Assembly (NCBI GenBank): GCA_028707255.1
Contig: JAQTUQ010000011.1
Location: forward strand, 1-46,420
DNA from: Dehalococcoidales bacterium
GTDB taxonomy: Bacteria > Chloroflexota > Dehalococcoidia > Dehalococcoidales > UBA5627
Length of the DNA: 46,420 nt
Reading direction: 5' to 3'
Made by a program: the position numbers and the translations under genes. The notes beneath the pieces were generated by a model. The model saw only the letters and a list, made by a program, of their open reading frames with translations. It was not told the DNA's origin and did no database searches. Shown piece after piece: positions 16,210 through 22,615 of the stretch. Every line of letters begins with the position of its first letter. Within the stretch, counting starts at the first letter, position 1.

Positions 16210-16431
16210 ATGACCAGCTTAAAAAATCTTAAAGCGGCAGACGCCATTAAAGCATTCGAAAAAGCCGGTGGTATAATTAGATATGGCAAAGGCGACCATG
16301 TCAATATTAAGATGCCCAACGGGAGAATTATTACATTACGTTCAACAGGTGAGGTAAAACTAGGACTTCTGATAGATTCCTTACGCGAAGCCGGTTTAAC
16401 TAAAAAGCAATTTTTGGAGTTACTGAAATGA
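16210..16431 (+). CDS. hicA: HicA-family mRNA interferase toxin
   Basis: 73 residues of the YcfA/HicA double-stranded-RNA-binding-like fold: KAADAIKAFEKAGG, then the strand with the catalytic histidine H30 (KGDHVNIKMPNG), then TLRSTGEVKLGLLIDSLREAGLTKKQFLELL. HicA toxins cut mRNA and tmRNA when free of antitoxin. The gene overlaps hicB by ATGA, toxin first, the usual order. There is no Shine-Dalgarno site before the ATG, which may keep toxin synthesis low. It stands just after the tRNA-fMet gene. Confidence 0.9.
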   Translation: MTSLKNLKAADAIKAFEKAGGIIRYGKGDHVNIKMPNGRIITLRSTGEVKLGLLIDSLREAGLTKKQFLELLK

Positions 16432-16658
16432 AAGAATACACGGTCATAATCTATCAAGCCGAGGAAGGCGGATACTGGGCCAAAGTACCCGCTTTGCAGG
16501 GATGCTATTCTCAAGGCGAAACCATCGATGAAACCATGAATAACATAAAAGAAGCAATCGAAAGTCACATAGTGGCTCTAAAGGAAGATGGGCAAGACGT
16601 CCCGACAGAACGCGGACAGGTGATAAGCAGCCGCATTGCCATATCGGTCGGCAAGTGA
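16428..16658 (+). CDS. hicB: HicB-family antitoxin (short form)
   Basis: 76 residues. The partly RNase H-like HicB fold is seen in EYTVIIYQAEEGGYWAKVPALQGCYSQGETIDETMNNIKEAIESHI. The C-terminal helix-turn-helix or ribbon DNA-binding domain of longer HicB proteins is missing, so autoregulation would need another protein. Neutralises HicA by direct binding. Its stop overlaps a GTG that opens the next small frame. Confidence 0.9.
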   Translation: MKEYTVIIYQAEEGGYWAKVPALQGCYSQGETIDETMNNIKEAIESHIVALKEDGQDVPTERGQVISSRIAISVGK

Positions 16659-16666
16659 AAAGCGTA

Positions 16667-16801
16667 ATGTCAGATAAAAGCCAGGCTTACTTCTGGGCTG
16701 AGAAAAGGCAGGATAATGAAAGAAAGGCTAATGAGGATATTAATTCCGGACGTATGGAGACCTTCGATTCTGCACAGGAATTATTTAAAGATTTAGGCTA
16801 G
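16667..16801 (+). CDS. AbrB/MazE-type antitoxin tail fragment
   Basis: 44 residues from the ATG at 16667, or 48 from the GTG at 16655 that overlaps the hicB stop as GTGA. The sequence QAYFWAEKRQDNERKANEDI then NSGRMETFDSAQELFKDLG reads like the C-terminal, toxin-binding part of AbrB/SpoVT-type antitoxins, where a swapped-hairpin DNA-binding domain normally comes first. That domain is absent here. It may be a remnant of a second toxin-antitoxin locus or a free-standing toxin-binding peptide co-transcribed with hicAB. A terminator follows 24 bases after the stop. Confidence 0.6.
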   Translation: MSDKSQAYFWAEKRQDNERKANEDINSGRMETFDSAQELFKDLG

Positions 16802-16825
16802 ACCGCTACCAATTTCAAAGCTAAA

Positions 16826-16858
16826 AAGCCCCCGATTCCATAAGGATTCCGGGGGCTT
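16826..16858. terminator. Bidirectional terminator
   Basis: AAGCCCCCG pairs with CGGGGGCTT around an imperfect inner stem. It closes the hicAB unit on the plus strand. Read on the minus strand the stem is followed by TTTTTAG, so it also ends the Cys-rich gene at 16909. Confidence 0.75.
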
Positions 16859-16908
16859 AATATTTTCCGATTGATTATTACGTGGCTATTTAATTTACTT
16901 AACTGTAA

Positions 16909-17172
16909 TTACGCACCGAAGCGGTCTTCTTTATGAAGCACGCTGGGCAACTGCCGGTAACATTCGTTGCAATAAACCGTGTAGGCATTTATATTATCGC
17001 CGCCGGCAACGAACATTTTGCAGATTTTCCACCCCCCTACTTCCGATTTATCCAGCATTTCTTTAACAATTTCCGCATTACACTTACCGCCCGGATGATT
17101 ATGCGCAGCTTTAACGCACTCGCATTTACCGCCGCATCTTTCCCATATTTTTTCTATCATTTCGGGATTCAT
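16909..17172 (-). CDS. Small Cys/His-rich protein, HNH-like
   Basis: 87 residues. The N-terminal part ERCGGKCECVKAAHNHPGG then KCNAE has C13, C17, C19, C31, H24 and H26 in an order that resembles the zinc knuckle and HNH motif of small homing-type nucleases, and a second pair C68-x-x-C71 comes near the end. It may bind zinc. A complete catalytic HNH site cannot be shown. The ATG has GGAGG six bases upstream. It has a strong promoter and a leader of about 130 bases, unusual for so small a gene. Confidence 0.65.
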   Translation of the reverse strand: MNPEMIEKIWERCGGKCECVKAAHNHPGGKCNAEIVKEMLDKSEVGGWKICKMFVAGGDNINAYTVYCNECYRQLPSVLHKEDRFGA

Positions 17173-17307
17173 ATAGTACCTCCATCATAAATATAAATAT
17201 AATTATAATTTTAATTCCGAAGAATAATATTATTTTTTCCGTAATTTGGCAATGATTAAAAATACCTCGGCAACCGGAGAAGGTCTGAGAAGGTGTTTCG
17301 ATTACTA

Positions 17308-17335
17308 ATTATAGCAATCGGTTTGAACTTGTCAA
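17308..17335 (-). promoter_or_regulatory. Strong promoter of the Cys-rich gene
   Basis: On the minus strand a consensus TTGACA (17335-17330), 16 bases, then TATAAT (17313-17308) preceded by TGC, an extended -10. The predicted start is near 17301. Confidence 0.65.
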
Positions 17336-17396
17336 GGCTGATAAATTAATCGGCTCCTAAAAAAGTTAAATCGACAGCAGCTAAACAAACATTAAG

Positions 17397-17852
17397 TCAC
17401 CCTATCCGTGTCTTGATCGGGGTTTTCAGACCGTTCTCATCGACAGCCACAAAGGTAATCCTGGTCTCGAAGAGGACTTCGTCCACGTTATCGTTTTCCC
17501 TGGTACCGAATGTGCGCACGTTGTACTGGACGGAAGTTCTGCCGAGGTAGTTAAGGGTAATCACGAAGCGCATGATTTCACCCAGCGATACCGCTTTCCT
17601 GAAAACGACGTTGTCCAGCGCAATCGTGAGGAAATTGTTGCCGGGGAATTCCTGGCTGGCGGTGATGTAGGCAAACTCGTCTATCCATTTGAGGGTGTTG
17701 CCGCCGAACAGTTTGCCCTTGTGGTTCAAATGTTCCGGGAGAATCAGCTTGTAGTACTCCATAAGAAATGCTAGCACAAAGCGCGGATTGATGTCTAATA
17801 AACTGCGCCTGATATTCTGCCTCCGAAGTCTGGCTTCCTCCACTCCATTCAT
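17397..17852 (-). CDS. Acyl-CoA thioesterase, hotdog fold
   Basis: 151 residues of the YciA/BACH-like group. Hydrolyses acyl-CoA to free acid and CoA in the cytoplasm. The active segment is N43-HKGKLFG-G51 followed by TLKWIDEFAY with D58, and the central strand NFLTIALDNVVFRKAVSLGEIM is typical. A single hotdog domain, so the enzyme would be a dimer or hexamer. No ribosome site is visible before the ATG at 17852. Divergent from the AhpD-like gene with about 50 bases between starts. Confidence 0.85.
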   Translation of the reverse strand: MNGVEEARLRRQNIRRSLLDINPRFVLAFLMEYYKLILPEHLNHKGKLFGGNTLKWIDEFAYITASQEFPGNNFLTIALDNVVFRKAVSLGEIMRFVITLNYLGRTSVQYNVRTFGTRENDNVDEVLFETRITFVAVDENGLKTPIKTRIG

Positions 17853-17853
17853 A

Positions 17854-17862
17854 TGCTATAAT
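17854..17862 (+). promoter_or_regulatory. Extended -10 promoter of the AhpD-like gene
   Basis: TGCTATAAT, an extended -10 box, 40 bases before the gene start. No good -35 box is seen, as allowed for this promoter type. The same TGCTATAAT occurs before the genes at 17172 (minus) and 30304. Confidence 0.45.
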
Positions 17863-17903
17863 TACCAAAAGCAGTTTATTTTATCTGCTCCTTGCGGACG
17901 GTA

Positions 17904-18389
17904 ATGAACATGAAATTCAGAAAGAGGACATACAAAAATCCCTGGGAATTTTTTAAAGATTTGTGGCTTTTAACCAAAAACAGCGGGAAAATCAGAAAAA
18001 CCATGAAAAGCGGCATTATTTCACACGAATTCAGGGAAAGGCTGATGCTGACGGTAACCGCAGTCAACGGCTGTAAATATTGCTCTTACTTTCACACGAA
18101 GCAGGCTCTGAAAACCGGATTGACACAGGAAGAAATCGATTTACTGCTTTCGGGAAGCATCGCCAATTGCCCCGAAGATGAAAATATCGCGCTTATTTAC
18201 GCTCAGTACTGGGCTGAATCCAACGCCCGACCCGACAGCGATGCGGTGGATAAATTGAAGGAAGTCTATGGAGACGAAAAAGCGCAGGCTATCGATTTAA
18301 TTCTGCGCATGATACGAATGGGCAATCTGGCAGGCAATACCTGGGATTACCTGCTGTATCGAATTTCTTTCGGAAAGCTGGACAGATAA
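17904..18389 (+). CDS. AhpD-like / carboxymuconolactone decarboxylase family protein
   Basis: 161 residues from the ATG at 17904; an ATG at 17910 has GGACGG at better spacing. The all-helical AhpD core carries VNGCKYCSYFHTKQA with the redox pair C57-x-x-C60 and H64, the proton relay seen in alkylhydroperoxidase D. These proteins reduce peroxides or act in thiol redox chemistry; the partner here is unknown. The stop overlaps the next ATG by one base, so it is coupled to the DUF3795 gene. Confidence 0.85.
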   Translation: MNMKFRKRTYKNPWEFFKDLWLLTKNSGKIRKTMKSGIISHEFRERLMLTVTAVNGCKYCSYFHTKQALKTGLTQEEIDLLLSGSIANCPEDENIALIYAQYWAESNARPDSDAVDKLKEVYGDEKAQAIDLILRMIRMGNLAGNTWDYLLYRISFGKLDR

Positions 18390-18835
18390 TGGATAAGGAA
18401 CTGATCGCCCCCTGCGGCATGAACTGCGGATTGTGCACCAGATATCTTGCCATGCAAAACGATGTGCAGAGCAAGGGAGTCGAGATTTCCTATTGCATCG
18501 GATGCCGCCCGAAAAACAAAAAATGCGGCTTCGTGCAGAAAGATTGCGAATTGCTGCGCAGGAGAAAGATACGATTCTGCTACGAGTGCCCCGATTTCCC
18601 CTGTGAAAAATTAAAGAAGCTTGATGACGGCTACCGTAAGCGCTATCGAATGAGTATGATAGAGAACCAGCAATACATAAGGGATTATGGGATGGAGAAG
18701 TTCCTTGAAAAGGAGGAGCAGAAGTGGAAATGCCCCGATTGCGACTCCGTGATTTGCTGCCATAACGGTCTCTGTTATAATTGTAAAATCGACCAACTGA
18801 AAAATACAAAGGATAAAAACAGATGGAAACAGTAA
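18389..18835 (+). CDS. DUF3795 cysteine-rich protein
   Basis: 148 residues with sixteen cysteines in CxxC-like groups: PCGMNCGLC at 9-17, CIGC, CGF, C at 53, FCYECPDFPCEKLK, then a zinc-ribbon-like CPDCDSVICCHNGLCYNC near the end. The opening APCGMNCGLC and the C-rich middle mark the DUF3795 family, common in anaerobes and of unknown function. It probably binds zinc or an Fe-S cluster. It starts at the stop of the AhpD-like gene and overlaps the DUF456 gene by 13 bases, so all three form one operon. Confidence 0.85.
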   Translation: MDKELIAPCGMNCGLCTRYLAMQNDVQSKGVEISYCIGCRPKNKKCGFVQKDCELLRRRKIRFCYECPDFPCEKLKKLDDGYRKRYRMSMIENQQYIRDYGMEKFLEKEEQKWKCPDCDSVICCHNGLCYNCKIDQLKNTKDKNRWKQ

Positions 18836-19305
18836 TCTTTGCTATTATTTGCGCTATCCTGATACTGGTGGGATTGGTAGGCGTGGTCATGCCCTATCTT
18901 CCGGGTATTCCCATTGCCTGGCTGGGTCTGTTTATCTACGCCATTGGAACGGACTGGGAACGTATCTCGCTTACCACTGTTATCGTCTTTGCGGCAATTA
19001 CAGTTTTTGCTCTTTTAGTGGATTTCATCGCACCGCTGCTGGGAGCAAAAAAATACAAATCCAGCAAATGGGGTATTATCGGGGCATCCATCGGGCTGTT
19101 TCTGGGTATTATTATCTTCCAGATGTGGGGCATTATCCTCGGTCCGCTGCTGGGAGCGCTTATCGGAGAACTGATTGCCGGCAAGCCTGCCGGACAGGCT
19201 TTCAAATCGGCGCTCGGCACTTTTGTCGGCTTCCTCTTCGGCAGCCTGATGAAAATCGTTCTGATACTGGTGATGGCCGGGTTCTTCATCGTTTCGCTGT
19301 TTTAA
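18823..19305 (+). CDS. DUF456 membrane protein
   Basis: 160 residues, nearly all hydrophobic, about five helices. Glycine-zipper stretches (GIIGASIGLFLGIII, GPLLGALIGELIAG, ALGTFVGFLFGSLMK) and the proline turn MPYLPGIPIAWLG are typical of DUF456. Such proteins sit in the inner membrane; no activity is known. Last gene of a three-gene operon. Confidence 0.88.
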   Translation: METVIFAIICAILILVGLVGVVMPYLPGIPIAWLGLFIYAIGTDWERISLTTVIVFAAITVFALLVDFIAPLLGAKKYKSSKWGIIGASIGLFLGIIIFQMWGIILGPLLGALIGELIAGKPAGQAFKSALGTFVGFLFGSLMKIVLILVMAGFFIVSLF

Positions 19306-19660
19306 ACGTATCGTAATCCTTCGACAGGCTCAGGAAGAACGGAAAAAGATTGTCTTTGCGAGGAGTCCCGATGAATCGGAACGACGAAGCAATCTTTCAC
19401 GGATAGAGCAAGACCGATTCCTCCACTTTGGAAAAGGGGAGTCAGAAGGGATTTGATACGATTACCCCTCATCAGTCTCATTTCATTCGATAGATTCCCC
19501 CGAGGGAAGCCTTTTTCAATGGGTATGCTTCGTCCCGATAGGTCGGGACTCGCAAAGACGAAACATAAATCTCATTGCAGGGACGATACAGGTGGACGAC
19601 CATTGGTCGTCCCTACGATATAAAAACCATTCATCCGAACGGGGCGGGGTTAATTTACAA
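19306..19660. repeat. Composite intergenic repeat region, MITE-like copy 3
   Basis: No gene is visible in this gap. A repeat of the 13582 family spans 19352-19559, with perfect 11-bp ends GTCTTTGCGAG (19352-19362) and CTCGCAAAGAC (19549-19559). Inside it lies a second element (about 19425-19515; CCCCTCATCAGTCTC, CCCCCGAGGGAAGC) of the family also found at 27606 and 40859. Just before it, TTCGACAGGCTCAGGAAGAA (from 19320) belongs to a third family. So the elements are nested. Confidence 0.7.
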
Positions 19661-19691
19661 ACAAAAAGCCGGGATATCGCTACCCCGACTT
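19661..19691 (-). terminator. Rho-independent terminator
   Basis: On the minus strand AAGTCGGG pairs with CCCGGCTT (one G-U pair), followed by TTTTTG. It ends the 125-residue hypothetical gene. Confidence 0.7.
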
Positions 19692-19718
19692 AAAATTACT
19701 GACCGTTAAGTATTCGGT

Positions 19719-20096
19719 TTAAGATTTCTTAGGTTCAGCTGGCTTCCCGGATGGTGTTTCTTTTGCAGGCAAAGCCTCGACATCCTCATCACCCTGCTTG
19801 GTTATTTCGCTCATCAAATAGGCATACACATAGATAACATTTCGGCCGGTATCGGTATTGGAACTGCCTTTACATCCAAGGTCAACCAGCGCTTCTTTTA
19901 CTGTTTTTGCAGCAATCGGCGTATAGCACTGACGCACCATCCACCAGTATCCCTTAGGCGGAACCTTATGCTCCTTGAATATAGTGGTTTTCCAGTCGGA
20001 AGTGGTATCTGCATACCAGGTTTCGTATTTCCCGCTCTGCTTTTCTATGTGAGCTACGATATCATCGTATGCTGACTGTATGTCCTGACGGTCCAT
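19719..20096 (-). CDS. Hypothetical soluble protein
   Basis: 125 residues, no membrane helix or signal. Charged N-terminal helix (DRQDIQSAYDDIVAHIEKQSG), aromatic-rich middle (YETWYADTTSDWKTT, PPKGYWWMVRQCY), then AAKTVKEALVDLGC and a Pro/Glu/Lys-rich disordered tail from about 105. A strong AGGAGGA-like site precedes the ATG, and a terminator follows the stop. Family not recognised. Divergent from the uracil-DNA glycosylase gene. Confidence 0.65.
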   Translation of the reverse strand: MDRQDIQSAYDDIVAHIEKQSGKYETWYADTTSDWKTTIFKEHKVPPKGYWWMVRQCYTPIAAKTVKEALVDLGCKGSSNTDTGRNVIYVYAYLMSEITKQGDEDVEALPAKETPSGKPAEPKKS

Positions 20097-20211
20097 TATA
20101 CGTTCCTCCTGTTATTACTGCCTATGATTATACTACATAGCGCGAAATGATAAAAATATTGCGTACGGAGAGGTTGCCGGAGAGTGGGGTCGGAACACCA
20201 CTTTAATTGAC

Positions 20212-20240
20212 TTGACATATTGCCCATGTTATCATAACAA
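20212..20240 (+). promoter_or_regulatory. Candidate promoter for the DNA glycosylase-RNase J operon
   Basis: A perfect -35 box TTGACA (20212-20217). The -10 is weak: TAACAA at 20235-20240 with 17-base spacing or CATAAC at 20233-20238. It lies 42 bases before the first gene. Confidence 0.4.
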
Positions 20241-20281
20241 AAAGATGGGATTAAAACTTTAACTTCTTGATACAGGGAAAA

Positions 20282-20905
20282 ATGTCAGCGCTTAGCGAGC
20301 TTTATGATAATATCAGGTGCTGTGAGAAATGTGAAATTGCCCGGTCCCGAATTAAGGTCGTGCCGGGTGAAGGCGCAGAAGACGCTGAAATAATGTTCAT
20401 TGGGGAAGCCCCCGGTTTTCATGAAGACCAGCAGGGGCGTCCTTTCGTAGGTCCGGCAGGCAAATTTCTGGATGAACTGCTGGCTTCTATAAATCTGAAC
20501 CGCCAACAGGTCTATATTGCCAATGTCATCAAGTGCCGTCCTCCGGCTAACCGCGACCCGTTACCGCAGGAGATACTTAACTGCCGGGAGTGGTTGAACA
20601 GACAGATTGAGATTATAAACCCCAAAGTAGTCGTTACTCTCGGTCGTTACTCTATGGCTATGTTCTTCCCGCAAAAGACTATCAGCAAAATCCATGGCAC
20701 CGCTGAAAAACGGAATGGCGTATTGTATGTCGCCATGTACCATCCGGCGGCGGCTTTGCACCAGGGTAATTTAAAAGACGTCATCAAAGCTGATTTTCTC
20801 AGGCTTCCCGGCTATATTTCTGCTTACAATAAAACCGCCGAAGCAAAAGAAGAGAAAAAAGAATCTTCTCCCGTTACAAAACAGTTAAATATGTTCGAGG
20901 TTTAA
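20282..20905 (+). CDS. Type-4 (Fe-S) uracil-DNA glycosylase
   Basis: 207 residues from the ATG at 20282, which follows CAGGGAAAA. The enzyme removes uracil from DNA as the first step of base-excision repair. Family 4 marks: the four cluster cysteines C14, C17, C85 and C101, motif A GEAPGFHED at 41-49, QGRPFVGPAGKFLDELL, and the late motif MYHPAA. The last 30 residues (KEEKKESSPVTKQLNMFEV) look disordered and end in a QLNMF-like tail that resembles beta-clamp-binding peptides (QLxLF), an inference. RNase J follows three bases after the stop. Confidence 0.92.
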   Translation: MSALSELYDNIRCCEKCEIARSRIKVVPGEGAEDAEIMFIGEAPGFHEDQQGRPFVGPAGKFLDELLASINLNRQQVYIANVIKCRPPANRDPLPQEILNCREWLNRQIEIINPKVVVTLGRYSMAMFFPQKTISKIHGTAEKRNGVLYVAMYHPAAALHQGNLKDVIKADFLRLPGYISAYNKTAEAKEEKKESSPVTKQLNMFEV

Positions 20906-20908
20906 ACA

Positions 20909-22579
20909 TTGAGAAAAAACAAAAAAACAACTAAATTGAGAATCATACCCCTCGGAGGGTTCGGTGAAATAGGTAAAAATATGACCATCCTCGAATACGG
21001 GGATGAGATTATTGTCATCGATGCCGGATTGATGTTCCCGGAACAGGATATGCTCGGCATCGACCTGGTGATACCGGATATCAGTTATTTACTGCAAAAC
21101 AAGGAAAAAATCAAGGCAATTTTTATAACCCATGCCCATGAAGACCATGTTGGCGCTTTACCTTATATTCTGCCCCAATTGAATGTGCCTCTCTACTGCA
21201 CAAAGCTCGCAAAGGGCTTGATTTCTGGAAAGCTCAAGGAGAGAAAAGCTTTAGCCGGAGCAGAGCTGAATGTAATTACTTTCGGCGAGCAAATCAACCT
21301 GGGAAAGTTCCGGGTAGAATTCTTCCCGGTTTGCCACAGCATACCGGATGCCGCCGGATTGATTATCCAGACACCCATCGGAACGCTGGTGCATACCGGC
21401 GATTTCAAGCTCGACCATACACCGGTGACCGGACCGCAGACAGACCTTTCGAGGCTGGCACAGGCCGGTTCCCAGGGTGTTCTTTTACTCTTTTCCGATT
21501 CCACTTATGCCGAAGTCCCTGGTTATACTCCATCCGAAAAGGTGGTCGGCGAAGCGCTGGAGAATATCATCGCCAAGTCCAAGGGAAGGGTAATTGTAAC
21601 AACATTCGCTTCGCTGGTAACACGCGTGCAGCAGGTTATCGATGCCGCCGTCAAACACCAGCGTAAGGTCTTTATCATCGGGCGCAGCATGACGGAAACG
21701 GTGAAGATTTCGCTGGAACTGGGTTATTTGAAAGCGCCTAACGGAGTGCTGGCTAAAATTGAGGATTTGCATAAAGTGCCCAATGAGAAGGTGGTTGTTA
21801 TAGCCACCGGCAGCCAGGGAGAACCGACATCCGGATTGGTAAGAATCGCCAACCATGACCACCGGCAAATCAGCATTATAAAGGGTGACACTGTCATTTA
21901 TTCGGCGTCTCCCATCCCGGGGAATGAATCGCTGGTCTATAAGACTGTCGATAACCTTTTCAAACAGGGAGCCGAGGTTTATTACGGCCGAATGGCGGAG
22001 ACACACGTCCACGGACACGCCAGCCAGGAAGAGCTGAAATTGATGCTGAACCTGGTAAAACCGCGCTTCTTCATACCGGTTCACGGCGAATTCCGTCACC
22101 TTGCCAGTCATGCCAAACTTGCCGCAAGTGTCGGCATACCAGAAGAAAGAATCTTTACGCTGGAAGACGGTGATATACTCGAATTGACCACGCTCGGCGG
22201 TAAAAAGGCCGGCAAGGTCGAATCGGGAAATGTCTATGTGGACGGACTTAGCGTCGGCGATGTCGGCGGTATCGTACTGCGCAACAGACGCATGCTCTCG
22301 CGCGACGGCATCGTGGTAATAGTAATCGCCGTCAGGAAACAGGATGATAAACTGGTGGGGCGTCCCGATATCGTTACCAGGGGATTTATCGATATTAACG
22401 AATACAAGGATATGCTTGAAACAAGCAAGGATATCGTAACGAAGATAATGAATCACGAGGGTGAATTTTCAGCGGAAATCGGTTTCCCGGATAGCAGAAT
22501 CAGGGCAGAACTGAACAAGTATTATTTCGACCAGACCAAGAGGCGCCCGATGATACTTCCGGTGATGGTTAAGGTATAA
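20909..22579 (+). CDS. rnj: Ribonuclease J
   Basis: 556 residues, TTG start with GAGG upstream. Metallo-beta-lactamase/beta-CASP RNase with both 5'-3' exonuclease and endonuclease activity, central to mRNA decay and rRNA maturation in bacteria without RNase E. Seen here: H75-A-H77-E-D79-H80, HTGDFKLDHTP, the beta-CASP region with SDSTYAE, GRSMTETV and TGSQGEP, then HVHGHAS and FIPVHGEFRHL for the final metal ligands. The C-terminal domain has the normal length. Placed three bases after the DNA glycosylase gene and 36 bases before ftsK, probably one operon. Confidence 0.95.
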   Translation: MRKNKKTTKLRIIPLGGFGEIGKNMTILEYGDEIIVIDAGLMFPEQDMLGIDLVIPDISYLLQNKEKIKAIFITHAHEDHVGALPYILPQLNVPLYCTKLAKGLISGKLKERKALAGAELNVITFGEQINLGKFRVEFFPVCHSIPDAAGLIIQTPIGTLVHTGDFKLDHTPVTGPQTDLSRLAQAGSQGVLLLFSDSTYAEVPGYTPSEKVVGEALENIIAKSKGRVIVTTFASLVTRVQQVIDAAVKHQRKVFIIGRSMTETVKISLELGYLKAPNGVLAKIEDLHKVPNEKVVVIATGSQGEPTSGLVRIANHDHRQISIIKGDTVIYSASPIPGNESLVYKTVDNLFKQGAEVYYGRMAETHVHGHASQEELKLMLNLVKPRFFIPVHGEFRHLASHAKLAASVGIPEERIFTLEDGDILELTTLGGKKAGKVESGNVYVDGLSVGDVGGIVLRNRRMLSRDGIVVIVIAVRKQDDKLVGRPDIVTRGFIDINEYKDMLETSKDIVTKIMNHEGEFSAEIGFPDSRIRAELNKYYFDQTKRRPMILPVMVKV

Positions 22580-22615
22580 TATATAATATATTATATGCCG
22601 GGACGGTGAAAAGCA

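Noticed and set aside
21485-22456. 323-codon open frame on the minus strand
   Set aside because: Antisense shadow of the RNase J gene; the codon bias of the sense gene keeps it open.
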